Position numbers and translations under genes: made by a program. Under the pieces are notes generated by a model. It was not told the origin of the DNA. It did not search any database and saw only the letters and a list, made by a program, of their open reading frames with translations. A stretch of DNA of 64,000 nt from Nemophila menziesii (Eukaryota > Streptophyta > Magnoliopsida > Boraginales > Hydrophyllaceae). The stretch spans positions 20,841,499 to 20,905,498 of the forward strand of contig JARWIR010000016.1 of NCBI GenBank assembly GCA_029959085.1, read 5' to 3'. Numbering within the stretch: position 1 is the stretch's first letter; every line of letters begins with the position of its first letter. Positions 1 through 11,990 of the stretch are shown piece after piece.

Positions 1-165
1 GAGAAATATTATGTGCACTAAAACTTTCAAAACTTGCACGTTTTAAAAACTCACAAATGCATGCTTATTGTGAGGGGGAGCTTTTTTTTTCATAAATGCT
101 TAATCTTTTATATCCTTCCTAAGGTGTTTTAGTGAAGGATTTGTCATCATCAAAAAGGGGGAGAT
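1..165 (+). mobile_element. 3' internal end of a SIRE/Maximus-like Copia element
   Basis: Non-coding 3' tail of an LTR retrotransposon that enters from the left edge of the window. It ends in a polypurine tract (AAAAAGGGGGAGA, about 151-163) directly before a TGTTGG LTR start. The preceding text (GTCATCATCAAAAAGGGGGAG) is typical of the SIRE/Maximus lineage of plant Copia elements as I know it. No reading frame survives in this stretch. The coding part lies outside the window. Confidence 0.7.
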
Positions 166-1517
166 TGTTGGCATATAGCCTCCCTAATTAGGTGTTTTAA
201 TGTGACAAATCCTCTTGTGATTAGTGTGCTATTTTCTCTTGTTATTAACATTCTTTCCTGCACTCTTTTCATCAAAAAGCTCCTTCATTATCATGTTGTT
301 TAAACTTAATTATCTTAAGAATCTTATTCTCTTACAAATGCTATTAACCGTATCTTTATGTTTATTGAGAATTTGCCTTAGTGTTCAACTTCAAAGATTC
401 TTAAAATAATGTTTACAACAACTTTCGTGAAGAAGAATTATTGATCCAAGACATTTCCCTCAAAGTTTACTAGGCGCGGTACACCGCTACGGTATACCGG
501 ACCAAGCGCGGACCAGGGCGCGGTATAGAGGACTAGCCCGTCAGTATGCAAGAAAATCAACCACTGAAGCGCGGTACACCGCTACGGTATACCGCAAGAT
601 AGGGTTTTCTGCACAAAAGCCAAGTCATAAGAAATATATCCGTTGGGAGATTAATAGATCCGTTGGACTCAAACCTTATGACCGTTGGAAGCCATTTTCT
701 TCTATAAATTGAAGCTATTTCAAGGCTACAACTACACCAACTAATTACAAACATTAAGGGGCTTAATTGCTATCATTCAAGAAGGTGTCAAGAGCTATAC
801 ATAGTCAAATTCAATCTTAGTGTGCTTATTAATCCTTTCAAGGAGTTAATCAATTAAGCCACAAGGTTCTATCCACTCAAGAAGGAGTATACAAGCTTAT
901 AGTCATATCCACTCTTTAGGAGTTTTAGATACAAGCTTTAATTAGCAAACCTTTAAACACTTTGTTGCTATCCTCTTAAGTCTAGGTCTTGTAATAGATA
1001 GATTAAGAGAGAATTCAAGTATAGGGAGTATACTTGGTGTCCTTGTGTTGTGATTACGCAAGTGGTGTGTCCTTCGTGTTATCGAAGAGTTTGTAAAGGT
1101 TATTGTGTTCTCGACCCGGTTAAGAGAGACACGGAAGCTTAGTGAAAAGCTTGAAATCCTAAGGAGGCTTCCTTAGGTAGTGGATGTAGGGAAACCGAAC
1201 CACTATAAATCGTGTGTATCTTTCTATCCCTACTCTATTTACTTTCCGCACTCTATATGTTTGATTATATGCTTGCATGAATTGTTTATCTAGTATATCT
1301 AACATATAGTCTTCTAGAGTAGTTTAAGATATTGGATTAGCTTTTCACTAGTTATACTTTTATATCAAACCTTACTCTTTACATTGCATGATCCTTTAAG
1401 TGTTTGATTTATATTAGTTGACTTAGAAGTTTTCTCTTAAACTTATTATTGTCCAAAAGATTTTAATTAGGCATTATCTTATTAGTAATCCTATTCACCC
1501 CCCCTCTAGGACTATCA
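166..1517 (+). mobile_element. LTR (right end) of the SIRE/Maximus-like Copia element
   Basis: Starts TGTTGG right after the polypurine tract and ends TATCA at 1517, about 1352 bp, with the TG...CA ends of an LTR. A TATA-like TCTATAAATT lies near 700-710, a plausible promoter. The C-rich stretch near 1498-1506 followed by CTCTAGG is typical of the U5 end in this lineage. A GCGCGGTACACCGC / CGGTATACCG motif occurs twice in U3 (about 474-500 and 568-594). The target duplication cannot be checked because the left LTR is outside; the right-flank 5-mer would be GAGCT. The LTR lies inside an intron of the VIPP1-like gene. Confidence 0.7.
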
Positions 1518-1638
1518 GAGCTTATAATTGCATTTGCATAAGACTATGCTTAAACAATAACACACAGAAAATTCAATCTCAGTCGTTTAATACATAAAGA
1601 GAGCATAGAGCAAGTAATGTAAAATATCAAAAGACTAC

Positions 1639-2153
1639 CTTGGCGACTCTAGAAAATCGATCAAATAGATTCATTCGAGCACCACCACCATGAGCATTAG
1701 TTCTTAGCTTATTTGAATATGCCAGCCTTATTCCATTATGATTCAATGTTCCCACTATAACAGAAGAGAAAAACTATTCTAAATGAGACAATAATTAACT
1801 TGAATTCAAGTCAAACTAACTTAATCTGAAGCTCGATGAGCGCTTCTCGGAAATTCCACTACTCTATATTTTGCTTAAACTAATTGAAAAATTAAGACAA
1901 ATTAATACCTAATGTGAAATACAGTCTGAATTCAAAAGGGTGCCTTTTATTTGGTGCTATTTAAATGAGTTATTAATGAAATAAAAGTAATTTATTGATA
2001 AAAATTACCTGATTGACCAAAGAAATATGATTTTGTAGGTGGAACTTTGACCACAATAACACCAACCAATTTGTTGCTTGAAGAGGAGGGTGGTGCTGTT
2101 GTTGAAGCAATGCTGCTTATTCCTCCAACTCCTATGGAGGCTCTTATTGCCAT
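1639..2153 (-). CDS. VIPP1: VIPP1/IM30-like plastid protein, first two exons only (partial)
   Basis: VIPP1 is a PspA/ESCRT-III-family protein of the chloroplast inner envelope and thylakoid, needed for thylakoid membrane maintenance. Exon 1 is 2009-2153 (ATG at 2153, donor GTAATT); exon 2 is 1639-1754 (acceptor TTATAG, donor GTAGTC). They join in frame to 87 codons. The first ~65 residues are Ser/Ala-rich and look like a transit peptide. Exon 2 ends in GARMNLFDRFSRVAK, which matches the start of the mature protein (MNLFERFSRVVK in the Arabidopsis protein as I recall it). The remaining ~240 residues are absent: 121 bp past exon 2 the sequence becomes a Copia LTR. Either the intron is very long, with the rest left of the window, or this is a disrupted copy. 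No coding lesion is seen in the two exons. Confidence 0.8.
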
Positions 2154-3010
2154 TTTCCTCTTCTACTTATGCTAACAGCCAATAATTTCTTGTTTTCAAT
2201 ATGAAGATATCAACTTTAGTAGCTTGATGGGGTTTTCTGGGTTTTTAATTTTATTATTAATTTTACTATTATTTATTGGGATTATGAATGGTTGTTTGTG
2301 GTCCCTGTAGATTCAGCCATGGACAATTGGTGGTGGTGGTCTTCTCATAGTACAGTAATATCAATTAAGAGTTTTTTTGTTTTTTTGTTTTTTTCTCCAT
2401 TGTTGATGATTTGAAGGATTCAAACCTTCAAAGTTTTTTGTTTAATTAACAGTTAGAGACGGCACTGAGGTGGCGGTAACATGGCGCCAAGTGGCATTGA
2501 CTAACAGTCAATTGACAGAAAAATAGAAAAAAGACTAACGGTGTCACAAAATGGGTTCATCAGGGGCCAAAAAGGGTAAAACTTAAGATCGGGGGAGGTT
2601 CGTACACTTTGGAGAAAGTTAGAGGGCTATACAATGGCTTTACCCTAAAAGTTAATATGAGGGTGAGGATCATGACATACCAAATTACGCTAAAAAAGAG
2701 TTCATGAATTTAACATGCTACATTGTATGATCACTTGAGCTGATAGACATATTTTTTTTAACACAAATGGAAGTAAGAATTCATCAATTATTGAGTGAGA
2801 AAGAGAATAAATCCATGTGCATGCTTGGACTAATATAGATTATATAAAAAACCTTTCATTTTCTCTTAATAATTCCAACACACTATGGTAGCGCCTTCGG
2901 TAACTATGGATACTATTTTTTGTCAATAGGAATTCTGAATTAGGAAAATATATGATGGCTCTCTTGAATGCTTCAAATCTCGATTAGTGTCTAAAGGTTA
3001 CACAACAACT
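2154..3010. other. Upstream region of the VIPP1-like gene; no gene seen
   Basis: Holds the promoter side of the VIPP1-like gene (upstream lies at higher coordinates). I see no convincing TATA box or other control site. At 2460-2650 there is text resembling the end of a decayed DNA transposon (GGGGAGGTT, GAGGGCTATACAATGGC), but no matching partner end was found. Confidence 0.4.
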
Positions 3011-3019
3011 TGGTTTGAT

Positions 3020-3990
3020 TAAGGTGATATATCGATGTCCCTCTAGGCGTGATATCAAAACCAAACTCGGGGAAGGGAAACTCGCAAGTGTACAAGTCGT
3101 ACCAAGTAGTAAAGTGAATATTTATATATTGTTATCCACATGGACTAAATATTTATTTTCCATGTTTTTAAATGTATTCACGGTGGTAGTCATGAGATAA
3201 TTATTATCGCAATATTATAAGTGTTTTTGTATTTTCATTAAATAATAAAACTATAGGGACTAAAGTGCAAATATTTAAATTCAAGTATTAATAATGTAAA
3301 TATAGAGAAATGAATATACAAATAAGAATATTATAGATGAGATGTTTGCTCGAGAAATGCTAGTAATCTCCGCTAGTGTCGACTTAGATGTTTCTTGACT
3401 TGAGGGTGAAATTGATATTTTACAGCTCATTCAGATTCAACTATCCTTATATATCCATACCGGGTAGATAGCGGTTGTTTTACAACGATATAGACCTTTT
3501 CCGAGTGACCATTACGAACGCCTTCAAAAGATAGCCATTAACTCTATTAACTATTTGACTAGCCAAGATCTTCATGTTCACTAATGAACATCAAAAGAAT
3601 ATAACTAGTTCCACAATTCGACTCCCTTTTTTGAGGATAGTCTAATTATTATACTAACCAACTAAATTGGTCATAGTAATAGGTTCAAAAATTTAAACAA
3701 GATTATACTCAGTGAAATTACATCAATTTTATCTAAACATTAAAATTCCAAATTCAATAAAACATCATAAACTCATTATCTAGGGTGCATACCCATTTCA
3801 GTTCTCAAACTAAATAGGATTTAATCTATACTAATGGAATGAAATACAATAAATAAAGGGTCAATTACCCAAAGAGACTTGAGAAGAATTAATGTGCCAT
3901 ATAGGAACCAAGTGATTCCTCTCTCCTACTTAGAGGCCAATAAGATGTATAATGTCATAACTACCCTTATAGTGTATATAAGACAAAAAA
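3020..3990. repeat. Decayed repetitive DNA, possibly an old LTR
   Basis: No reading frame. The segment CTCGCAAGTGTACAAGTCGT (3089-3108) resembles the end of the solo LTR at 24981-26494 (CCACAAGTGTACACGTCGTCC), and a weaker reverse-complement match (CACTTGCGGGTGGTAGC) lies near 8010. I cannot fix boundaries or a target duplication, so this is only a likely relic of the same broad repeat class. Confidence 0.3.
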
Positions 3991-4089
3991 AATAGATCAT
4001 CTCTCCTCCACTACTATTACACTCTCTCCTCCATTACCATTAATCTCTCTCCTCCTTTATCATTTTTCTCTCTCCTTCTTCATTAATTA

Positions 4090-4570
4090 TCAAATAATTT
4101 CCAGCTCCGACCATAACCACCGATCACCGCCGACCACCGCTGGCCACCGCCGGAAAAAGTTCTGAGCGTGGAAAAAAGTTCTGAGTCTGGAAAATAGTTC
4201 TGAGTCTGGAAAATAGTTCTGAGTATGGAAAAAAGTTTTGAGTGTAGAATAAAGTTCTGAGCGTAAAATAAAGTTTTGAGCGTAGAATAAAGTTCTGAGC
4301 GTGAAAAAAAGTTCTGAGTCTCGGGTACTGGGCATGGAAAAAGTACTGAGCATGGGAGACTGGGCATGAAAAAAATTGCTGATTATCGGGAAAAAGTTTT
4401 GAGTGTCAAAAAAAGTTGTTGAGTATTCGAATTTTTTTATTGACTGACTTTACTGAGCATGCTCGTTTACTTAGTAAGTTACTGCTCATGCTTAGTAACT
4501 TGCTGACCGTGCTCAATAACTTGTTGAGCGTGCTCAATAACTTGTTGAGCGTGCTCAGTAAAATTACTGA
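4090..4570. repeat. Minisatellite of ~20-bp units behind a CCACCG-rich block
   Basis: A CCACCG-rich segment (about 4118-4153) is followed by roughly nine ~20-bp units of the form GTTCTGAGCGTGGAAAAAA (about 4158-4330). More diverged units run to ~4415. A second array of GAGCGTGCTCAATAACTTGTT-like units lies at about 4470-4565. Open frames on both strands here are by-products of the repeat and no gene is called. Confidence 0.75.
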
Positions 4571-5478
4571 GTATAAAAAAAATCAATGTAATTCATTATT
4601 TAAGAAATAAAATAACAATTAAAATTTAAAATAGCATTTATATTGAATATTCAATTAAATTCAAAAAAAAGAAAGAAAAAAATTGCTGGGCATTTCTTTT
4701 TGGACGCATACAATTAAATAGCATTTCTATTTGGACACATACATTAATTGCTTCACTTGTTAGTTTCAAGGAACAAATGCTCACTAACAAGGGGTATTAA
4801 CTTTATAAAGCCAAATGGCATATGGGTTTATAAAATAAGTCCACTACTCTAACTACTAGTTGGGATCTAATTGGTAGTGATAAAAAGCCCAAAATGCCCC
4901 CATACTCTAACCCTATCATTGAAAAACAAAAAACCCAATCCCCATCCCCATTAAAGAGCCAAACCCATCCCACCCCACCCACCCCATTCGTTCTCTCTCA
5001 CTATCTGCAACAATCGAAACCCATCCCACCCCCCACCCTCGATCTGAGCTTCATCACTGCTGCCGTGAAGATGCTGCTGCTGCTGCCGTCGAGAACTGCT
5101 GCCGTGAAGATGCTGCCGTCGAGATCCACCACCACCACCCTTCCCTCCATCATCACCGTCAACTAGCCTCACAACCATCATCACCTTCATCTCGGAGCTG
5201 CAGCAGCGAAACCCGCATCAGAGAAGCTCGATGAACCCTCTCCGTTGCTGTAGAAGAATCCGACGAACTCAATGTGATATAGCCCTGCTGCTTGGCCAAA
5301 CCCGCGACGTGGAGGATGCTCAGATCTCGCCGCCGCGCTGGAGCTCCAACCACCATCGAGTCCAGATCTGGAGCTTCACCGCCACCGTAACCACACGGCT
5401 TCACCATCACCCCCGCTCCAGTTCCTGGATCCACCACCGTACGCGCTCTTCATCGCCAGCTCCAGGAAGCCCAAAGCC
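4571..5478. other. Low-complexity CCACC/GCTGCCG-rich region, no confident gene
   Basis: Contains short duplicated blocks such as CTGCTGCCGTGAAGATGCTG (about 5057 and 5096) and CCACCACCACC (about 5128-5138). Several frames are open on both strands, but they reflect composition and show no recognisable domain. The locus resembles the gene-like GC-rich cores seen near other minisatellites in this window. Confidence 0.4.
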
Positions 5479-5479
5479 G

Positions 5480-5910
5480 AGATGGGTCCATTCCCAGGAA
5501 GCCCAAAAACGCGATGGGTCCAGTCCCAGGAAGCCTAAAAATAAGATGGGTCCAGCCCAAGGAAGCAGAAACCGCAGATGGGTCCAGCCCTATCAAGCGT
5601 GTATAAGTTTTTTTGAATTTTTTTTGCTTCGTTTTGAAGATGATTAACTCGATTTCGGTTTTGTTTTTTTTTTTTTGTCGCTTGATGTTCTTGTAAAGAA
5701 AATGTTTTGTTTTATTGGTATTGATTTTGTTGATTGGATCAGTTGAGTAAATTGTTGGTGTTGTTCATGAAAGGGCCAGCCCCTGAAGCTTCCTTTCTTT
5801 GTTATGGTCTGGATTTAATATTTGTTCTTTATGGGGCCAGCCCTCCAGTTAGTTTCGTTCAGTATGGGGCCAGCCCGTAGTTCGTTTTGTTCATTATGGG
5901 GCCAGTCCCA
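5480..5910. repeat. Two short tandem arrays around GATGGGTCCAG / ATGGGGCCAGCCC
   Basis: At about 5480-5590 four units of ~32-36 bp share GATGGGTCCAGTCCCAGGAA. At about 5831-5910 three ~35-bp units share TATGGGGCCAGCCC. The units are imperfect. An open frame at 5231-5647 runs through the first array, but it has no recognisable domain. Confidence 0.65.
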
Positions 5911-7180
5911 TATAAACTCTATAACCAGAAAAAAAAACACATAAACCTTAGTTGAAATTAATTAAAAAGAGAATGAAAATGTCAAAACGAGATGGGTCCG
6001 TACCCACGACGAACAAGGGTAAAATGGACAAAAGTTCAACCAGAAATTTAAAAAGGGGCCTTAAGAAATAAGTTTTCATAACTAAGCTTTAAATTATAAT
6101 TGTAGCCAAAAGTAGGCTTCAATTTGTATTTTCCTCCACTAACAAATGCTAATCTAAGAAAAGAATAAAAAAAAAGTGTAACGTGTGAGCTGCTAATCCC
6201 AACAAGACAGCTGCTGAGCATTAATGCTCAATATACGTTGAACGGGAATAAGAAACTTATGCTCAATACACAGATGATTAATCACTTTCACAAATCGAGT
6301 GGTAATAAAATCATTAAAAAAACTAACGTTTACACCATAGTAGTATTTGGGATTCACGTATTTGCAACTTAGCTTCAGAAATAATGGCGAAAGTGACCTA
6401 ACTAGCTGTCCGACCAGCTTCTCTTCACGCAGCAGATCGGTCTCTTCAGCTTCAGCAGCGCCGCGTCCTTGAAGCTCCGTTCGAGTCCAACAGCGCCGCG
6501 TCCCTAAATATCTGTTCGAAACCCTAGCTCGCGAAACCCTAGCTCAGTTTTCTATTGCTGTGAACATCTTGTCATTGATGGAAGCACAACAGCCATCGGA
6601 ATGCTCAGATCTGGTTTGACCAGTCAAAGAGGTGAAAAGAAGAGAGTAAAGCTCCATGGATTTTCGGAGCAGGTCGAGCTCCGAAGAGAGAGAAACAGAG
6701 TAGATGCTGAGAGTGTTTTTTAGTTTTTAATTTTTATTTGATTAAAGTTAGTATATATAGGTAAATAAAAAACAAAAAGGGGTAAGAAGGTAATTGGATT
6801 TTTGGCTTGTAGTGTTAAAATTAGTTTGTGGCCTTTAGTAAGAAGAGGCTATAGAGCCGGTCTTGTTAGGTCACGAGGTGGTGTTTTCAAGACCCTTTGG
6901 GTAATAATCTCATAAATGAAAGAGTCATAATCATAAAAATCAAATTAAATTTTACACTATGAATCAAAAGGTTCAATAGAATGGAATGATGCAACGCTAT
7001 GGTGTGATTTCTCCTTCTTCTCCCTTGAGCTCCAATTGTCTCTTTTTTTAATGAATGTGTAATTGTTATTTTCTTCCCAAATTACCTTAGTAATGATTAA
7101 AATCCGTTTTTGGGTTGTGGACCCACTTGGGTGGGTAAAAAATGACCCAAAAAGGATGATAAAAAGTGAAGAAAACAAGA
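5911..7180. other. No gene seen; GC-richer island at 6390-6720
   Basis: The 6390-6720 island contains two copies of AGCGCCGCGTCC (6458 and 6492) and two of CGAAACCCTAGCTC (about 6519-6545). It resembles a 5'-UTR-like fragment, but no exon can be followed from it. The rest is AT-rich without a supported feature. Confidence 0.35.
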
Positions 7181-10100
7181 TGACCCCTTAGTCATGGCGA
7201 AAAAGGAAGATTCGACCATTTTTAGAAGGTGAAAGTATGTGTCGGACAGATTGGTAAGTGGATTGCTCGAGGTGGCATGCGAGATTGAAAATTATTCTGG
7301 AGGTTCCATTCCATATCTATATAGTATATGAATTCAGGAATGTGTAAGATTTGATGGTTTGCGATTTGGAGCTCAAATGAACTGAATTGAGTAGATTGCA
7401 TTTATTATATATTTGTATTGTATTCTCCAGGCCTTATGAAGTCCAACTAGTGGGTTGAGTAATAGTAGTCTCGACTGTCTCCCGGAAAGGGGGTTCAGAT
7501 TATAGAGAATAATATATAATTGTTCAGTGTGCGTTATTGAGCCGGGAGGTCTTGACTAATCGAATAGTCAACTGGGTTAGAATTAATTGCGTTTGAAAGT
7601 GTTGTAAGGTCACTCAGGAGAAGTCCCTAGCATAATAGGATAACCCCCTATCTACGTGGCAGGGATTTAGGGAGATTTTAGAAACCCGACAATTGCTAAG
7701 ATACTAATTCTCCCTTCATCAATAAAGGTGTAAATCCATAGCTAGTGGGGATTACTAGCGACTCTCAAGCTATCTTCTCATCTATATTCTCGTACTTCCT
7801 ATTCCACCTTTTAGTTCGTTAATTGATAATCATATTTTAATTATTTTCACTTTAATCCTTAATTTCAGAAACAAAAACAAACATCTTTACATTTTAGTTA
7901 ATTGCAACTCAACCCCTCTACGGTTCCTTAGAACACAACAGAATTAACCTCATAGTCCATGTGGAGAATGATAACTCTAATACTTACTTATTACCTGTTA
8001 ACAAGCCATACACTTGCGGGTGGTAGCTCCCTCGAGTGCTTATTTATTTATCACACTCTTGGGGACAACACTTATCGTACAAATAATTAACACAATATAA
8101 TATCAAGAATAAATTAGCTTCACAATGCAAGAGAGGTAATTTATACATAGTTTGAGATGGTGTATATAGGTTGTTCCTCGCTCCTCCCACTGTGTCTAAT
8201 AATATCCACTCAACTACTTCCTCCCCACTCAAACATTACTTAACCACATAATTAGGAATTGCAAGGTCTTAGGTTATAGCGCAGGCTTAATGTGGGGTGT
8301 GATATATTTTTGGGAATTAGGAAGGAATTTTTGTTAGTTACTCACTGTCCTTCAACGAATCACCATAGAGCTTGAGTTTTCACTCATAAATGTGCTTACT
8401 TATCCCCACTTAATGCTCTTAGCTAAGCATACACAAAAAGTCCCTAACCAATGCATGATGATTCCCTTTCCATGTTTTTTTATTCTTTTCATATTTTTTT
8501 TGTAAGTCAAACACGAGACTTGTTGTGATGTTAGTTCTCGTGTTGAATTATATTTTGTGTTTCTCTTTTTCTATTTTTTCAAATATTTTTCTTTTTCTCA
8601 AATCTAGCAAGGATTACAATAACTCGTAACATGACTAAGCGCGAGATAAAAATCTACCCACCCAATGTATCACATGATCCCAATGACCCACCACCCCAAA
8701 TCAAGCTCCAAGACAACTTGTCATAGGCATGTGACTCGAGGGCAGGTCATATGTCCAAGTCCTACAACTAAGCGGTACAGCCTTATAGCGAGATTATAAA
8801 ATAAATGACTTAAAGCTATAAAGGGGCTAAGAAGGCTTTTATATTACATCTAGTTAGCAGGCTAAACGCAATAAGGGGTACGAAAGAAATGCTTAGGTCA
8901 TTCTCCTAACTACGTGGTTTTGTTACATTTTCACTTTAAGGTGGTAATTAATTGGTTTCTTGACTAGGTTAGACCTCATGCTTTATAAACCACTCATTCT
9001 CACCTTGTTCAAACTTATTTTCATATCTTACTAGTTAGTTATATACAAATACTTTAAGCATAATTATGAAGGTTTAATAGCCCAACAAGTCCAAGACCCA
9101 TCAAAGTATGCACAAAGGGTCCAACCCAACCCAAAGTCTAATAATACCCCCAAGCTCTAGAAAATTAATTTTTCACTTACCATAGAAAATTTCCTAATTG
9201 CATGAAAGCACTCCAATCGTTTCAAATCAAATCAAAAGCAACACCAAGAAAATCCCTAAAACTGTGGTCGTATCCCATCATCTACCACACATCACCCAAG
9301 GGAACCCTAATGCATGAGAGAAGCGAGAATGGAAAAGACCTCAAAGAGGCAACAAGCAAATGGGGAAGGAAAATGTATGTTTGGTTCCCTAAACTATGGT
9401 GTGCGTATAACATTGGGTCAACACTGAGTATAACTGTAAAAATGATGGTTTAGTAATACAGTTATTTGGGGAAAAAGTTTGGGTAGCGTGTGTGATTAGG
9501 TCATGTAAAAGTTTGTATTTGCATTTGATGATCTATTTTACCGTCTAGTGAACTATAACTATGTGTTTTATCGCTGATTTATTATTACTATTGTTAAAAT
9601 TGTAAGAAAATGTTAGTCTTTACTATGCATGACATTTTTATGGACCTGATATTGTTAAGATGTTTTACGTGTGATGATAATTGTGTGTCATGTTGGTTAG
9701 TGTGTTTGAGTCTTTGGTGTTTATCATCCACTAAGAACAAATTTAGAACCATATTGAATCAGTTTGTTACCCACTTATAATGCAAGAACAAAATTTGATA
9801 AAATATATGTTGCCCTTCTGTGTAATGCTTTTGTTGGCATATTTTCATACCCAGTTAAGAAATGTGTTGGCATATTTCCCTTTTTTAATGTGTGTATCTA
9901 ACAAATCCTTTTATTATCAACATGCTAATTATACTTATATACATGACTATCTATCCCTTTATGCAACATTTCTTTGTCACTTGTTGACTCATCTCAAGTA
10001 TGAATATTATTGTTATATAGACATTCACATTAACTAATCACTCCCTAGGTTATAACTTGTTATGTGCTTTGATTTTTTAAAGTGATCAACTAAGAACTTT

Positions 10101-10326
10101 CTTATTTGCTCTGTTAGATCATTTAACATTTTAAGAGCTAAGGTATCCAAACATGTCTTACTACTAAAATATGCATTCATTAATCTTGATTATATGAGCT
10201 TTATTTTATGCAACAACTTGTTATGTGTCTACAATGTTGTAAACTTCATTGTTATATGAATTCATTTTTCATAAATATCCCATGATATAAGCTAGGGCAC
10301 ACAAACATTAGCACTTGAATTGAATG
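7181..10326. other. No gene or element with clear ends
   Basis: AT-rich DNA without a convincing reading frame. The part at about 7400-8060 (GCTAGTGGGGATTACTAGCGAC, ACACTTGCGGGTGG) looks like decayed LTR-type repeat distantly related to 3020-3990. I see nothing in 8300-10326 beyond short chance frames. Confidence 0.35.
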
Positions 10327-10436
10327 TGCACTATTTTCTATTTAGCACGATTCTATGACTATGTGTTTTTGGATAAATTCATGCACTATTTTCTATTTAG
10401 CACGATTCTATGACTATGTGTTTTTGGATAAATTCA
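10327..10436. repeat. Perfect 55-bp tandem duplication
   Basis: Two head-to-tail copies (10327-10381 and 10382-10436) starting TGCACTATTTTCTATTTAGC, identical base for base as read here. No coding frame crosses them. Confidence 0.95.
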
Positions 10437-11230
10437 TGACACTCCTTGATATAATTTGTTATACACTTAACCCTTCCATATGTGTCTACTTTATCGTTAC
10501 ACAATTCCATATTTAGAAACATATCACATGATTAAAACATAAGCATTCTAGTAAGATTTGTCTTTTATTAAATGAAATCATGTGTGAGTTGAGCCAACTT
10601 CATGATGTAACTTTTTTTGTGAAATGAATTTGAAAATATGTTAGACTACAAAATTATCTATATGATCATTTAGAACACATCACATATATAGGCACAAGCA
10701 TTTTAAGTACCATTCTATAATTTTTATGAGTTTTCACATGAATTGAACACTTTTAGAGCACAACTTCTCACATCTACTGAATTTGTTAAACTAATCAACT
10801 ATACTTTTTCTTAGTAAATCATATGGTACATTTAAGTGTAAGAGCATCCAATCATTGTCTTTTATGCCAAAAACATGTATATCTACTTTCATTTATCTTG
10901 AACATGTTGTATGTCATATCTCTTGATATTATTTGTAAATATGATTAACTAAAAACTTGTTTAGATGCACATTTAGAGAATATCTTACGTTTAAGGCTAA
11001 AGTATTTAAGCATCATTTTCCATGAAAAAATATGTATCTTCGGTTTTATATTTTTTATCATACTTTGTGTTATAACTTCTTTTGTAATTGGAATATAAAG
11101 AAGTCATAAACTACATACTTCCTTAAACATTTCAGAAAAGGATCAAAAAGTCAAAATTTCAAAAGAAAAAAAGGCACATGGCAGTGTGTTTAGAAATCCC
11201 GGTTATTCACCCAAAATGATATCCCGGTTT
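10437..11230. other. AT-rich, no feature seen
   Basis: No reading frame, repeat end or RNA gene is recognised. Confidence 0.4.
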
Positions 11231-11239
11231 GATAATTTT

Positions 11240-11990
11240 CTATAGAATACATAACTATTTTGTAGCAATTTGGACTAATAGTGCCTATATATATGGATCT
11301 ATTTTCAATCCATAAATCATTTATTCTTCTCTACCTCTTCATATATCATTTGGGGAACAAAACAAAGAGATTCTTAAACTCATTCTCATCAAATCAAAGC
11401 TTCATACACATCCCTTTATCATCCACTCAAAGAGGAGATCATCTCCAATGTTCATTGTTCAAATCAACTCATCAAGACGTTTATTTTTATTGTATTATTT
11501 TCTCTATAAGAAAGCTCTTATATCGTAATATTCATACAACCACTTCGGGTATTGCTCTTGCTTTGTATTAGATAAGAGAAAAAAGTAAGAGTCGAGAATG
11601 AGCCAAGTAAAATATCAATTGGGTTGTGACTTAACCGGTAAACGTCAAGGAAGCTCATATTTAAATAATACAAGAATTTTAATGGCGAAAACTCTAAAAT
11701 CCTGAGGTATAACCTTATGTAATGAATGTACGCTCAAACGAGTGTGAACCACTTCAATTACGTGTGTACTTTCCAACCTATCCTTTTACATATCGTATTT
11801 ATATCTTGTTTAGCTGATTTTATCGAATCTCTAGCATCAACATTGCATAATACTTTAAATGTTTGATAAAATGTTTAGTAGAAATATTTAGTAGAAATTT
11901 CTTAAAACTAATAATTAGCAAGAAATTATTTCAGTTAGGCATTAATTAGATTAGTGTCATATTCACCCTTCGAGGACCTTGCAAAATGTA
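11240..11990 (+). repeat. Decayed SIRE-like LTR (U3/U5 part)
   Basis: The end of this stretch (TTAGGCATTAATTAG ... ATTCACCCTTCGAGGACC, about 11936-11975) aligns with the last part of the LTR at 166-1517 (TTAGGCATTATCTTATTAG ... ATTCACCCC ... CTAGGAC). A TATA-like TATATATATGG lies at about 11286. The LTR start is not identifiable and no target duplication was found. Confidence 0.45.

Noticed and set aside
1510..1525. CTATCAGAGC after the first LTR as a primer-binding site, implying tandem LTR elements
   Set aside because: It lacks the TGG start, and LTR end TATCA is a simpler reading; the sequence that follows is VIPP1 intron, not retrotransposon.
4083..4367. Two overlapping minus-strand frames with repeated QNF/SEL words
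   Set aside because: They arise from the ~20-bp minisatellite; no start context, splice sites or domain support a protein.
4894..5647. Open frames on both strands (Pro/Ser/Thr-rich or Gly-rich)
   Set aside because: Simple composition and short repeats keep both strands open; no recognisable domain or conserved start.
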